From Pseudooceanicola algae (GTDB lineage Bacteria > Pseudomonadota > Alphaproteobacteria > Rhodobacterales > Rhodobacteraceae), in contig NZ_CP060436.1 of NCBI RefSeq assembly GCF_003590145.2, forward strand, positions 153,501-217,500: 64,000 bases of DNA. The letters are read 5' to 3'. The notes beneath the pieces are model-generated. The model did no database searches and was not told where the DNA came from. It saw nothing but the letters and a program-made list of their open reading frames with translations. The position numbers were made by a program, and so were the translations under genes. Shown one piece after another: positions 35,429 to 45,008 of this stretch; position 1 is the first letter of the stretch, and each line of letters opens with the position of its first letter.

Positions 35429-36903
35429 CAGAAGGGTGCCTCGACATCGCCGGTCGCCACGTAGACCGATTTAACCTGGCTGTAATGTTCCAGCGCCGCG
35501 CGGGAGTTTTCGCGCCCCACACCCGACAGCTTCACCCCGCCGAAGGGGGCTTCGACCGGGGTCAGGTTGTATTCGTTGATCCAGCAGGTGCCCGCTTCCA
35601 GCGCGGCAACCATACGGTGCGCGCGCTTCATGTCGGCGGTAAAGACCCCGGCGGCCAGGCCGAATTCGGTGGCATTGGCGCGGGCCGTGACCTCGGCTTC
35701 GTCGCTGAAGGACAGGATGGACAGGACCGGGCCGAAGATTTCCTCGCGCGCGATGGTCATCCCGTCCGTGACGCCGCCGAAGATCGTCGGCTCGATCCAG
35801 TAGCCGGGACCGTCGGGGCAAGTCCCGCCCAGAAGAAGCTGCGCGCCCTCCTGCTGACCGATGCGGACGTAGTTCAGCACCTTCTGGCGCTGATCGTCCG
35901 TGATCATCGGGCCGATGGTGGTCTCGGGGTCGAGCGGGTCGCCGATGCGGGCGTTGCGGGTGCGTTCGACCAGCCGGTCGGTAAAGGGTTTCACCATCGC
36001 CTCCTGCACGAAGACGCGGGTGCCGTTGGAGCAGATCTGGCCGGTGGAATAGAAGTTGGCGTTGATCGCCGCGCTGACCGCGTTTTCAAGGTCCGCGTCG
36101 TCGAAGATGACCAGGGGGGATTTGCCGCCCAGCTCCATGGTCACATGGCGGATGTTTCCGGCCGCTGCAGCATAGACCTTGCGCCCCGTCGGGACGGAGC
36201 CGGTCAGCGAGACCTTGTCGACCCGTGCATCGGTCACCAGGGCCGCGCCGACGTCGCCATAGCCGTTGACGACGTTGAACAGCCCCTTGGGCGCGCCTGC
36301 CTCGACAAAGATCTCGGCCAGTTTCAGCGCGCAAAGTGGCGTGACTTCGGAAGGTTTGAAGACCATGGCATTGCCGCAGGCCAGTGCCGGGGCTGCCTTC
36401 CAGCAGGCGATCTGGGTCGGGTAGTTCCAGGCCCCGATCCCGACGCAAAGGCCAAGCGGTTCGCGGATCGTATAGACGAAGTCGCCCCCCGCACCGCCGA
36501 AATGCATGGTTTCGCCGGTCAGAGACGCGGCAATACCGCCGAAGAATTCCAGCGCATCGGCGCCCGAGCTTGCATCGGCCACCCGCGTTTCCTGGATCGG
36601 CTTGCCGGTGTCGATGGTCTCAAGCTGTGACAGCGCTTCGTTGCGATCGCGCAGGATGTCGGCAACCCGGCGAAGCACGCGGCCACGGGCCACGGGGGGC
36701 AGGGCGGCCCATTCCGCTTGTGCGCGTTTGGCCGAGGCCAGCGCCTGTTCTATCACCGCAGGGGTGGCTGAATGCAGGGTCGCGACGACCTCGCCGGTGG
36801 CAGCATAGCGGCACAGGATTTCCCGGCCCGCCTTGTCTTCGACATGGGCGCCATCGATGAAGTGGCTGCCCTGCGGCTGGATGGTTTGCTGGATGGTGTC
36901 CAT
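35428..36903 (-). CDS. betB: Betaine aldehyde dehydrogenase
   Basis: The 491-residue NAD-dependent aldehyde dehydrogenase makes glycine betaine from betaine aldehyde. The catalytic Glu lies in [10 protein letters not shown] (near residue 255) and the catalytic Cys in [13 protein letters not shown] (near 289); the NAD loop GSVPTGRKV is present. The ATG at 36903 has GAGGAGAGTGACC upstream; a longer frame into betC is rejected. Coupling to betA by TGATG overlap supports equal synthesis of the two enzymes. Confidence 0.96.
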   Translation of the reverse strand: MDTIQQTIQPQGSHFIDGAHVEDKAGREILCRYAATGEVVATLHSATPAVIEQALASAKRAQAEWAALPPVARGRVLRRVADILRDRNEALSQLETIDTGKPIQETRVADASSGADALEFFGGIAASLTGETMHFGGAGGDFVYTIREPLGLCVGIGAWNYPTQIACWKAAPALACGNAMVFKPSEVTPLCALKLAEIFVEAGAPKGLFNVVNGYGDVGAALVTDARVDKVSLTGSVPTGRKVYAAAAGNIRHVTMELGGKSPLVIFDDADLENAVSAAINANFYSTGQICSNGTRVFVQEAMVKPFTDRLVERTRNARIGDPLDPETTIGPMITDDQRQKVLNYVRIGQQEGAQLLLGGTCPDGPGYWIEPTIFGGVTDGMTIAREEIFGPVLSILSFSDEAEVTARANATEFGLAAGVFTADMKRAHRMVAALEAGTCWINEYNLTPVEAPFGGVKLSGVGRENSRAALEHYSQVKSVYVATGDVEAPF

Positions 36904-36905
36904 GG

Positions 36906-38426
36906 TCACTCTCCTCGGGGAAAGCGCTGGTTTTCTTCCAGCACGTTCAGGTCCATGTGGTTGCGCATGTAGCGTTCGGAGGCCTTCTGCAGCGGCTCGA
37001 AGTCCCACGGGAAGTAGTCGCCGTTGCGCAGCGCCTCGTAGACGATCAGGCGGCGGGCCTGGCTTTGCCGCACCTCTGCATCGAAGGCGGGCAGGTCCCA
37101 GTATTCACCGACCATCTTCGCGAAACCCGCTTCGATCGTCTGCCAGTCTGGGTTGCCGGCCAGGTTCACCCGTTCGTGCGGATCTTCGGAAAGGTCGAAC
37201 AGCAGCGGCGGGTCCAACTCGCAGGCGATATACTTGTAGGGGCCCTGCACCAGCCCGACCAGCGGCGCATAGGAGCCCTCGGCGGCATATTCCATCCGCA
37301 CCGGGGCACTGCGCGCGGCCCCGTTCGACAGGGCGACAAGACTTTCGCCATCGGTCCAGGGCGCGATTTCCGAGATGTCGATACCAGCGAGGTCGGCGAC
37401 CGTGGGGGTCACGTCCATGGTCGAGACCGGCGTGTCCACCCGTCCCGGCGCCATGGCGGGCGCGGCGACCATCAGTGGAACGCGGGCGGAGCCTTCGAAG
37501 AAGGTCATCTTGAACCACAGTCCCTTCATGCCCAGCATGTCGCCGTGATCGGACACGAACAGCACCACGGTATTCTCGGCCTGCCGGGTGTTTTCCAGCG
37601 CCTCCATGATCTCTCCGATCTTGTCGTCGAGATAGGAGATATTGGCGAAATAGGCCCGGCGGGACCGCTTCACGTCTTCTTCGGTAATGTCGAAATTGCG
37701 CCAGTCGTTGGCGTCGAAGATGCGCTTGGAATGCGGGTCCATGTCCTCGTAGGGCTGGGCGGGGATCTCTGGTAGCAGGTGCTCGCAATCCTCGTAGAGA
37801 TCCCAGTATTTCTTGCGCGCGACATAGGGGTCATGGGGGTGGGTGAAGCTGACGGTCATCATCCAGGGGCGCGGGTCCAGACGGCGGCCGAGGTGGCGCA
37901 CCTTGGCGGTGGCCTGAAAGGCGACCTCGTCGTCATATTCCATCTGATTGGAAATCTCGGCCACGCCGGCCCCGGTGACCGAGCCCATGTTGTGATACCA
38001 CCAGTCGATCCGTTCGCCCGGCTTGCGGTAATCCGGGGTCCAGCCGAAGTCGGCCGGGTAGATGTCGGTGGTCAGGCGCTTTTCGAAGCCGTGCAGCTGA
38101 TCCGGGCCGACAAAGTGCATCTTGCCCGAAAGATAGGTCTGGTAGCCCGCGCGGCGCAAGTGATGCGCATAGGTCGGGATGTCCGAGGCGAACTCGGCCG
38201 CGTTGTCATAGACGCGGGTGCGGCGCGGCAATTGGCCGGACATGTAGCTGGCCCGCCCCGGCGCGCAGAGCGGGCTGCCGGTATAGGTATTGGCAAATCG
38301 GGTGGAGCGCGCCGCCAGCGTCTTGAGGTTGGGCGCATGCAGCCAGTCGGCAGGGCCGTCGGGAAACAGCGTTCCGTTCAGCTGGTCGACCATGAGAATC
38401 AGGATATTGGGGTGTTCAGTGGCCAT
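36906..38426 (-). CDS. betC: Choline-sulfatase
   Basis: The 506-residue type I sulfatase releases choline from choline-O-sulfate, an osmolyte of marine algae, fungi and plants. The formylglycine site is Cys54 in [14 protein letters not shown] (CxPxR form). Metal residues appear in [11 protein letters not shown] and [13 protein letters not shown], and the C-terminal tail is typical of BetC. No signal peptide is present, so it acts in the cytoplasm and needs an importer for the sulfate ester. The start lies inside the betI 3' end; the second of two ATGs is better spaced from AAGGG. Confidence 0.95.
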   Translation of the reverse strand: MATEHPNILILMVDQLNGTLFPDGPADWLHAPNLKTLAARSTRFANTYTGSPLCAPGRASYMSGQLPRRTRVYDNAAEFASDIPTYAHHLRRAGYQTYLSGKMHFVGPDQLHGFEKRLTTDIYPADFGWTPDYRKPGERIDWWYHNMGSVTGAGVAEISNQMEYDDEVAFQATAKVRHLGRRLDPRPWMMTVSFTHPHDPYVARKKYWDLYEDCEHLLPEIPAQPYEDMDPHSKRIFDANDWRNFDITEEDVKRSRRAYFANISYLDDKIGEIMEALENTRQAENTVVLFVSDHGDMLGMKGLWFKMTFFEGSARVPLMVAAPAMAPGRVDTPVSTMDVTPTVADLAGIDISEIAPWTDGESLVALSNGAARSAPVRMEYAAEGSYAPLVGLVQGPYKYIACELDPPLLFDLSEDPHERVNLAGNPDWQTIEAGFAKMVGEYWDLPAFDAEVRQSQARRLIVYEALRNGDYFPWDFEPLQKASERYMRNHMDLNVLEENQRFPRGE

Positions 38427-39009
38427 CATGCGCCCTTTCGAGCCAGAAGTTGAGGTAGTCGCCCACCATGGATTTGATCCGTTCGCGTTCGGGAACGGAA
38501 TCCTGCAGGGCGGCGCGGATGTAGAAGCCGTCGATCAGTGCGGCGAGGCCCTGCGCGGCGGCCTCGGCACAGTCGTCGTCCAGCAGTTTGCGCAGGTCGT
38601 GAAGCAGGTTCGATTGCAGCCGCCTTGCGTATATCTGCAACAGGCGGCGGGTCTCGCTGGACCGAAGGGCACGGACGTAGAAATTCAGCCAGGCGGCGAT
38701 GACTTCGCGTTCGAACTGACTGGAATCAAAGCTGGAATCGGTAATCGCCCGGATACGTTCCTGCGGGGTCTTCGCCTGTGCCAGGTTGGTCCGCACCGCC
38801 GCCCCGTATTGCCGCAGCACGAAGCGCATCGTTTCCAGAAACATCTGTTCCTTCGAGCCGAAGTAGTGATGCGCCAGGGCCGATGACATGCCGGCCCGTT
38901 TCGCAATTCGGCTGACGGTCACGTCCAGGGTCCCGGCTTCGCCGATCTCGGCAATGGTCGCGTGGATCAATGCGCTTTTTCGCACCGCTTCCATCCCGAT
39001 CTTCGGCAT
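38416..39009 (-). CDS. betI: TetR-type choline-responsive repressor BetI
   Basis: The 197-residue regulator begins MPKIGMEAVRKSALIHATI, matching BetI proteins, with a TetR helix-turn-helix at about residues 26-50 (VSRIAKRAGMSSALAHHYF). It should repress the bet genes, and probably the divergent cho genes, until choline binds. The ATG at 39009 follows AAAGGACTCCGAAG; an in-frame GTG 21 bases earlier is less likely. A palindromic site lies in the 106-base divergent region. Confidence 0.94.
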   Translation of the reverse strand: MPKIGMEAVRKSALIHATIAEIGEAGTLDVTVSRIAKRAGMSSALAHHYFGSKEQMFLETMRFVLRQYGAAVRTNLAQAKTPQERIRAITDSSFDSSQFEREVIAAWLNFYVRALRSSETRRLLQIYARRLQSNLLHDLRKLLDDDCAEAAAQGLAALIDGFYIRAALQDSVPERERIKSMVGDYLNFWLERAHDGH

Positions 39010-39059
39010 CTTCGGAGTCCTTTCCGCCACAAGCCTTTACTTTTCAGGCTCTCTCGTTT

Positions 39060-39079
39060 TTGATTAACCCGTCAATCAA
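39060..39079. promoter_or_regulatory. Likely BetI operator between betI and choX
   Basis: TTGATTAA-CCCG-TCAATCAA has eight-base arms matching at seven positions, inside a longer T-rich/A-rich symmetry. It lies midway between the divergent starts, so one bound repressor could govern both operons. Confidence 0.65.
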
Positions 39080-39115
39080 CAAAAACGCAACCCTAGCCAA
39101 GCAACAGGAAAACCA

Positions 39116-40033
39116 ATGACCAAAACTCTGCTCATGATGACGAGTGCATTGGCAGTGTCGGCCACGGCCGCCTATGCCGATTGCGGCGATGTGTCCTTTT
39201 CGGACGTCGGCTGGACCGATATCACCACCACGACCGCGGCAACCAAGCAGGTCCTCGAGGCCCTGGGTTACGACGTGGACGTCAAGGTGCTGTCCGTGCC
39301 CGTCACCTTCGCCTCGCTGGAAAGCGACGATGTGGATATCTTCCTCGGCAACTGGATGCCGGCACAGAACGGCGCGATCGGTCCCTACCTCGAATCGGGT
39401 GAGATCGAATCCGTGGCGACCAACCTGACCGGCACCAAGTACACGCTGGCCGTGCCTGCCTATACCTATGAAAAGGGTCTTGAGACCTACGCCGATATCG
39501 CCAAGTTCCGCGACGAACTGGACGAAAAGATCTACGGCATCGAACCGGGCAACGAAGGCAACGCCTACCTCGTGTCGCTGACCGAAGAGAACACGCATGA
39601 CCTTGACGGATTCGACGTCGTCGAAAGCTCCGAACAGGGGATGCTGTCAATGGTGCGTCGGGCCTATGACAAGCAGGAAGACATTGTCTTCCTCGGTTGG
39701 GAACCCCATCCCATGAACGCCAACTTCGACCTCAAGTACCTGACCGGCGGCGAGGACTTCTTTGGCGGTGAAGGCGTGGTCAACACGGTGACGCGCAAGG
39801 GCTATTCCGAAGAATGCCCCAATGTGGGTGCCTTCCTGTCCAATCTGACCTTCTCGCTGCCGATGGAAAACGCCGTCATGGGCGAGATCCTGAACGAAGG
39901 GGCGGATGCGGACGAGGCCACCATGGAATGGATGAAGGCCAATCCCGATGCGGTCCTTGCCTGGGTCGATGGCGTGACCACCGCCGATGGCGGTGACGGC
40001 ACCGCCGCCGTCCAGGCCATGCTGGACGACTGA
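39116..40033 (+). CDS. choX: Choline ABC transporter substrate-binding protein
   Basis: The 305-residue exported protein has a signal peptide ending AAYADCG near residue 23. It belongs to the OpuAC/ProX-like class, with the ligand-binding NWMPAQNGAIGPYLESG region and an aromatic-rich VFLGWEPHPMNANFDLKYL. It should capture choline in the periplasm for ChoWV. The ribosome site is AGGAAAACCA. A hairpin separates it from choW, which may give more binding protein than permease. Glycine betaine or acetylcholine are alternative ligands. Confidence 0.93.
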   Translation: MTKTLLMMTSALAVSATAAYADCGDVSFSDVGWTDITTTTAATKQVLEALGYDVDVKVLSVPVTFASLESDDVDIFLGNWMPAQNGAIGPYLESGEIESVATNLTGTKYTLAVPAYTYEKGLETYADIAKFRDELDEKIYGIEPGNEGNAYLVSLTEENTHDLDGFDVVESSEQGMLSMVRRAYDKQEDIVFLGWEPHPMNANFDLKYLTGGEDFFGGEGVVNTVTRKGYSEECPNVGAFLSNLTFSLPMENAVMGEILNEGADADEATMEWMKANPDAVLAWVDGVTTADGGDGTAAVQAMLDD

Positions 40034-40052
40034 TCGCCCCAAAACCCTGATC

Positions 40053-40073
40053 GGCCCGGTCACAAGCCGGGCC
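40053..40073 (+). terminator. Partial terminator or mRNA-stabilising hairpin between choX and choW
   Basis: A seven-pair stem GGCCCGG / CCGGGCC with a seven-base loop ends in TTT, 20 bases after choX. Such hairpins often raise binding-protein mRNA over that of the membrane components. Confidence 0.6.
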
Positions 40074-40126
40074 TTTCAAATTTCGGGCCCTATCATATGC
40101 TGGGCCTGTTCATGAAGGAGACCGCC

Positions 40127-40963
40127 TTGGAGTGGCTGGAAAACAACAAGATCCCTGTCGGGGATTGGGCCGCCGATTTCTTCGACTGGCTGAGGGACAA
40201 TTTTTCCGGAGTCGTCGATCTGCTGGCAGAGGGCGCTGAAAACCTGATCGACGGATTGCTCTGGCTGCTGCAGACGCCGCATCCCTTCCTCATCATCGCG
40301 ATCTTCGTCGCCCTGACCTGGGTGTTGCAGCGCAACTGGAAGATCTGCCTGTTCGTCGCGCTGGGCTTCCTGTTCATCATCAACCAGGATTACTGGGAAG
40401 AAACCACCGAAAGCCTGACACTGGTGATTTCATCCTGCATTGTCTGCATGGCGATCGGGGTGCCCGTGGGCATCGCGGCGGCCCACCGGCCACGGCTCTA
40501 CAAGGTCATGCAGCCGGTGTTGGACCTGATGCAGACCCTGCCGACCTTCGTCTACCTGATCCCGGCCATCGTCTTCTTCGGCATCGGCATGGTGCCCGGC
40601 CTGATTGCCACGGTGATCTTCGTGGTGCCCGCGCCGATCCGGCTGACCTATCTTGGCGTGTCTTCGACCCCGACGCCGCTGCTGGAAGCCTCCGAAGCCT
40701 TCGGGGGCACGCCGACCCAGACCCTCACCAAGGTCGAACTGCCCTATGCCCTGCCGCAGATCATGGCCGGGCTGAACCAGACCATCATGCTGTCGCTGTC
40801 CATGGTCGTCGTCGCTGCCCTTGTGGGCGCGGACGGCCTTGGCGTGCCGGTGGTGCGGGCGCTGAACCAGGTGAATACATCGCTGGGCTTTGAATCGGGC
40901 TTCGTCATCGTGGTCGTGGCCATCATCCTTGACCGGATGCTTCGGATCGGAGGCCGCAAATGA
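40127..40963 (+). CDS. choW: Choline ABC transporter permease
   Basis: The permease has a soluble N-terminal start MEWLENNKIPVGDWAADF and about six membrane segments, with the EAA-like loop LLEASEAFGGTPTQTLTKVELP for contact with ChoV. The chosen start is TTG at 40127. It follows AAGGAGACCGCC at ideal spacing and yields the usual N-terminus; the same AAGGAGACCGCC precedes the ATG of the nucleoside hydrolase gene at 50714. In-frame ATGs at 40097 and 40112 lack a site as good. It overlaps choV by ATGA. Confidence 0.92.
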   Translation: MEWLENNKIPVGDWAADFFDWLRDNFSGVVDLLAEGAENLIDGLLWLLQTPHPFLIIAIFVALTWVLQRNWKICLFVALGFLFIINQDYWEETTESLTLVISSCIVCMAIGVPVGIAAAHRPRLYKVMQPVLDLMQTLPTFVYLIPAIVFFGIGMVPGLIATVIFVVPAPIRLTYLGVSSTPTPLLEASEAFGGTPTQTLTKVELPYALPQIMAGLNQTIMLSLSMVVVAALVGADGLGVPVVRALNQVNTSLGFESGFVIVVVAIILDRMLRIGGRK

Positions 40964-42009
40964 GCGAAGCTACCATGACCGGAAAACCCGCCGTCACTTT
41001 CGACAATGTTTCCATCGTTTTCGGCGACAAGCCCAAGAAGGCGCTGCCGATGATGGACGCCATGAAGGACCGCGCCGAGATCCAGAAGGACACCGGCCAG
41101 GTGCTGGGCGTGCATGATTGCTCGCTCGACGTGGCCGAGGGCGAGATCCTCGTGCTGATGGGCCTGTCCGGGTCGGGCAAGTCGACGCTGTTGCGCGCGG
41201 TCAACGGGCTGAACCCGGTGGTGCGCGGCCAGGTGATCGTGCGCGCTTCGGGGCACGAGATCGACGCGGCCTCGTCCAAGGGCACCGAGTTGAAGAAGCT
41301 GCGCCGCGAAATGGTCGCCATGGTCTTTCAGCAGTTCGGCCTGCTGCCCTGGCGCAACGTGCTGGACAACGTGGCCCTGGGGCTGGAGCTGTCGGGGATG
41401 TCGCGCAAGGACCGCGAAGACAAGGCGCGCGAACAGCTGGAGCTGGTCGGGCTGACCGACTGGGCCACCAACAAGGTAGGCGAGCTTTCGGGCGGCATGC
41501 AGCAGCGCGTCGGCCTCGCCCGTGCCTTTGCGACCGAGGCACCGATCCTGCTGATGGATGAACCTTTTTCAGCGCTCGATCCGCTGATCCGCACGCGCCT
41601 TCAGGACGAATTGCTGGAGCTTCAGCAAAAGCTGAAACGCACCATCATCTTCGTGTCCCACGACCTTGACGAGGCCTTCAAGCTGGGCAACCGGATCGCG
41701 ATCATGGAAGGCGGGCGTATCGTGCAATGCGGCACCCCGCAGGAAATCATTGCCAATCCGGCCAATGCCTATGTCGAGGATTTCGTCACCCACATGAACC
41801 CGCTGAACGTACTGCTGGCCTCGGACGTGATGTCCGATGCCATCGCTGCGGATGCGCCGGTGAAGGTGGAGCGCGACACGCCGGTCAACGATGTGATCCA
41901 GAGCTTGTCGACCGGTGCAGATGTCGTCTCGGTCAACGAAGGCGGCGCGCCGGTGGGGTCCATCACGCGCAAGGACATCATCTCGGCCCTGCATGCCAAG
42001 AATTCCTGA
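40960..42009 (+). CDS. choV: Choline ABC transporter ATP-binding protein
   Basis: The 349-residue ATPase has Walker A GLSGSGKST (residues 68-76), the signature ELSGGMQQRVGLARA, Walker B ILLMDEPFSALD and the switch His in FVSHDLDEA. A C-terminal CBS-like extension (VNDVIQSLSTGADVVSVNEG) is typical of OpuAA/ProV-type subunits and may sense ionic strength or ligands. It drives choline import with ChoX and ChoW. A terminator follows. Confidence 0.95.
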   Translation: MSEATMTGKPAVTFDNVSIVFGDKPKKALPMMDAMKDRAEIQKDTGQVLGVHDCSLDVAEGEILVLMGLSGSGKSTLLRAVNGLNPVVRGQVIVRASGHEIDAASSKGTELKKLRREMVAMVFQQFGLLPWRNVLDNVALGLELSGMSRKDREDKAREQLELVGLTDWATNKVGELSGGMQQRVGLARAFATEAPILLMDEPFSALDPLIRTRLQDELLELQQKLKRTIIFVSHDLDEAFKLGNRIAIMEGGRIVQCGTPQEIIANPANAYVEDFVTHMNPLNVLLASDVMSDAIAADAPVKVERDTPVNDVIQSLSTGADVVSVNEGGAPVGSITRKDIISALHAKNS

Positions 42010-42029
42010 TATCTGACGGGTTTCAATGG

Positions 42030-42063
42030 AAAAGGCCGGGACCTACGGGTTTTCGGCCTTTTT
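42030..42063. terminator. Terminator between the convergent choV and phosphoesterase genes
   Basis: AAAAGGCCG pairs with CGGCCTTTT around a 15-base loop and ends in TTTTT. The A-run at the left lets it work for the leftward phosphoesterase gene as well. Confidence 0.75.
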
Positions 42064-42075
42064 CGATTTTGGGCG

Positions 42076-42891
42076 TCAGCCGAGAGTCTGCCTTTTCCAG
42101 CCGAGGTCTTCGCGCAGGAAGGTCGCCTGATCGCGGATCTCGAAGGAGTGGGGCGTCTCGGGGCTGCCGGCGGCCCAGGCGGTGATCTCGACCCTGCCGG
42201 GGGCGCAATCCAGCATGTTGAAGGTGTTCTCTTCGCCGCGCAGCCGTGTCGAAAGGCCTGTGCCGGCCTGGACGAACAGCAATCCGGGGGCAGAAGTGAA
42301 AGGCGCCCAATGGGCATTGTGCAAATGCCCCGAAAGAACGACATCCGTGCCCGCACCCGCCAGATCCCGCAGCGCGCCAGCGGCGCCGCGCATCTGGGGG
42401 CGCCCCCGTTCCGGCGGAGTTTCCAGCGGGTGGTGCAGGACCGCGATATTTATCCCGGATTTATGCCCGTTTTCGCCTTGTTCGATAGCCCGGCCCAGAC
42501 GCCGCAGCGTGCCGCCTTTCAGCCGGCCGGTCTGCCAGGCGTAAGGATTGACGCTATTGATGCCGAAGACCGAGGTGCCCTTGCCGTGAAAGCGGGGTTC
42601 GAGATCGCGGGTGATATGTTTCCTGTAGCGCGAGAAGGGCTTGAAGAACCGCATGAAAAGGTTGTCGAGCGGCGTATCATGGTTACCCGGCACGGTGAGG
42701 ACAGGGGCCGTTATCCGATCCAGAAAGGCCCGCGCGCGGGAAAATTGCCCATGCCGGGCCCGTTGGGTCAGGTCGCCGGACACCACCACCAGATCGGGGG
42801 AAAGTGCCGCGATACGGTCCAGAAGCGGGTCTTCGAGGTCGGGGTCGGTGCGGCCGTAATGCAGGTCGGACAGGTGCAGAATGCGTGTCAT
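42076..42891 (-). CDS. Calcineurin-like metallophosphoesterase
   Basis: The 271-residue protein shows all metal motifs of the family: DLHYG near residue 8, GDLTQ, GNHD, a central HHPLE and SGHLHNAH. This resembles the CpdA/Icc group of cyclic nucleotide or phosphodiester hydrolases. The start at 42891 lies in an ATGA overlap with the lipid kinase gene upstream, so the two are made together. A role in phospholipid turnover with the kinase is inference; cyclic AMP hydrolysis is an alternative. Confidence 0.9.
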   Translation of the reverse strand: MTRILHLSDLHYGRTDPDLEDPLLDRIAALSPDLVVVSGDLTQRARHGQFSRARAFLDRITAPVLTVPGNHDTPLDNLFMRFFKPFSRYRKHITRDLEPRFHGKGTSVFGINSVNPYAWQTGRLKGGTLRRLGRAIEQGENGHKSGINIAVLHHPLETPPERGRPQMRGAAGALRDLAGAGTDVVLSGHLHNAHWAPFTSAPGLLFVQAGTGLSTRLRGEENTFNMLDCAPGRVEITAWAAGSPETPHSFEIRDQATFLREDLGWKRQTLG

Positions 42892-43985
42892 ATGGTCGGG
42901 GTGGCCTTTGGTTTCAGGTTGGCCTTTGGCTGAACAGGGCCGTTGGCGCATGCAGGATTGCGATCGGCGGCCTGAGGGGCTTGGCCTTCCGTGTGCGTGG
43001 TCGGGTCAGCCGTCGGCTGAACCGGCAGGCGCAGGTCCAGGGCGCCTTCGGCCATGCGGAACCGGAAGGGGCTGGGCATGCGCTGCTTTTCCCCGTCAAA
43101 GGCCAGCAAGGATTTGCGTCGCGTGGTCTCCACGTCCAGTTCCCGCGCGCGGATCAGGTCGTAATCGCGTCCCTCGCGCATGTTGCGGGTGACCAGACGC
43201 CAGGCCAGCTTGAACAATTGCGCCCGGCTTTGCCCGCGCCCGGCCAGCACGGCAAAGCCGTCGTCATGGATCGCTTCTTCGCCCGACAGGCCGAAGATCC
43301 GCAGCTGATAGGCCGAACGGGCGACGAAAATCAGCGGCGTGCGCAGGTCCCGCACCGCGCCATCGGCGGTGATCCTGACGCACAGGGGCCGCTGGAATCG
43401 CAGGAAGGTCTTGACCACGGACCAATGCGCCATGATCCGGCGGCGTCCCCACCGAGCGTAGATGCTTTCCCGTTCCTTGAGGATATCGGGATAGATGCCG
43501 AGGCTGGCATTGTTCAGGAAAACCCTGTCGTTCACCGTCCCGATGGAAACGGTCCGCGTGGTGCCGGCCACAAGCTGGGCGGCGGCGCGTTCGGGGTCCT
43601 CGTCCAGCCCAAGGCCCCGGGCGAAGTAATTGAAGGTGCCAAGCGGCAGCACGGCCATCGCGGGGCGTTGCGGCATCTGCGCCTTGACCAGGGCCGAGGC
43701 GACGGCCATGGCGGTGCCGTCTCCGCCAGCGGCCAGAACTGTCCGCGCGCGGGCGGTTTCGGGACGTTTCAGCAGATCGCCGAGGTCCTCGACGGTCTTC
43801 CAGTACAGGATCTCGGTCTCGGCACCGGCATCTTCCAGCACCTTGCGGGCGCGGGTGATCGCGGCGGTGTCACGGGCATTGGTGCCCGATTTGCGGTTGG
43901 CGATGATGACGACCGGACCGATGTCGGGATTCCCGGCCTGCGGAGCGCCGCCGATCTTCCCGACAGTTTCTGTATGCGTCCGCAT
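42888..43985 (-). CDS. Diacylglycerol/sphingosine kinase-like lipid kinase
   Basis: The 365-residue protein has the DAGK catalytic domain: VVIIANRKSGTN near residue 25 and the ATP loop AAGGDGTAMAVASAL near 83-97, with PLGTFNYFARGLG just after. This group includes YegS and DgkB and phosphorylates lipid alcohols. The C-terminal 50 residues are Pro/Ala-rich and poorly ordered. It is followed by an overlapping phosphoesterase gene. The exact lipid is unknown. Confidence 0.9.
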   Translation of the reverse strand: MRTHTETVGKIGGAPQAGNPDIGPVVIIANRKSGTNARDTAAITRARKVLEDAGAETEILYWKTVEDLGDLLKRPETARARTVLAAGGDGTAMAVASALVKAQMPQRPAMAVLPLGTFNYFARGLGLDEDPERAAAQLVAGTTRTVSIGTVNDRVFLNNASLGIYPDILKERESIYARWGRRRIMAHWSVVKTFLRFQRPLCVRITADGAVRDLRTPLIFVARSAYQLRIFGLSGEEAIHDDGFAVLAGRGQSRAQLFKLAWRLVTRNMREGRDYDLIRARELDVETTRRKSLLAFDGEKQRMPSPFRFRMAEGALDLRLPVQPTADPTTHTEGQAPQAADRNPACANGPVQPKANLKPKATPTI

Positions 43986-44087
43986 TGGGGTCCCCTTTGA
44001 TGCGACTTGCGATCAGGAACCAACGCGCAGGCCGGGGTTTGGTTGCGTCCAATGCGGCAAGGGCGGGCGTCGCGGGGCGGGCCGGGC

Positions 44088-45002
44088 CTAGCCGGGCTGA
44101 ACCTCCTCCGCCGCGAGGCGGGTGATTTCGGCGGCAAGCTCGCTGGCGAAATCTTCGGTGATGGCCGAGATATGCGGGGTGAGGATCGTATTGGGCAGGG
44201 CGGCAAAGCGCGGATCTGGGCCGGGTTCGGATTGGAACACATCGAGCGCCGCGCCGCGGATGACATCGCTTTGAAGGGCCTCGATCAGGGCGTCCTCGTC
44301 CACGACACTGCCGCGCGAGACGTTGATCAGAAAGCCCGCCGGACCAAGCGCGCGCAGGATGGGGGCGTCGATCAGATGCCGGGTGGCCGCGCCGCCGGGC
44401 ACCGCGACCACCAGGTAATCGGCGCGCTGTGCAAGGGTTTCCAGGTCAGGTTCATGCGGCCAGGGAGCCTCGGGGAGGGGGGTGCGGCTGTGGTAGATCG
44501 GTTTCAGCCCGGCGCCGGCGAGGCGTTCCGCGATCAGCCAGCCGATGCGGCCCAGGCCGACGATCCCGACGGTCTTGCCGGTGACCCGTGTCCGATGCCC
44601 GAAATGCGCCCCGGCCCAGGTCCCGGAGCGGACATGGGCATCGGCGCGCACCAGATCGCGCGACACGGCATACAGCAGCCCCACCGCCATTTCAGCCGTA
44701 TCCGAGGAGACGAGCCCGCCGGTGTCGAACAGGGCGATCCCGCGGCGTTCCAGATCGGCCATATCGTAGCGGTCCCGCCCGGCCCCGGCCGAGACGACGC
44801 GGCGCAGGTTGGGCAGCAGGTCCAAAAGTTCGGCTGGGGCGCCGTGGACGGCCGAGGTCACTGCGCAGGTGATCGCCGCGCGCCGGGCGTCGGGCAAGGC
44901 GGCGATCCGGTCATGCGGCACGGGTGTGCCGATCTGACCAAGGCCGTCGCAGACGGAGTCCATCATGTAACCCAGCAGGGCGATATCGGGCAGGTCAGGC
45001 AT
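44088..45002 (-). CDS. D-isomer-specific 2-hydroxyacid dehydrogenase
   Basis: The 304-residue protein has the NAD(P) Rossmann motif VGIVGLGRIGWLIAERL near residues 144-160, the catalytic Arg in INVSRGSVVDEDAL, a Glu in the DVFQSEP segment and the catalytic His in TPHISAI. It probably interconverts a 2-ketoacid and a D-2-hydroxyacid, for example glyoxylate or hydroxypyruvate. It is the last gene of the ABC/GntR/oxygenase locus, six bases after the regulator, so its substrate may come from that pathway. Confidence 0.9.
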   Translation of the reverse strand: MPDLPDIALLGYMMDSVCDGLGQIGTPVPHDRIAALPDARRAAITCAVTSAVHGAPAELLDLLPNLRRVVSAGAGRDRYDMADLERRGIALFDTGGLVSSDTAEMAVGLLYAVSRDLVRADAHVRSGTWAGAHFGHRTRVTGKTVGIVGLGRIGWLIAERLAGAGLKPIYHSRTPLPEAPWPHEPDLETLAQRADYLVVAVPGGAATRHLIDAPILRALGPAGFLINVSRGSVVDEDALIEALQSDVIRGAALDVFQSEPGPDPRFAALPNTILTPHISAITEDFASELAAEITRLAAEEVQPG

Positions 45003-45008
45003 GGGAGC

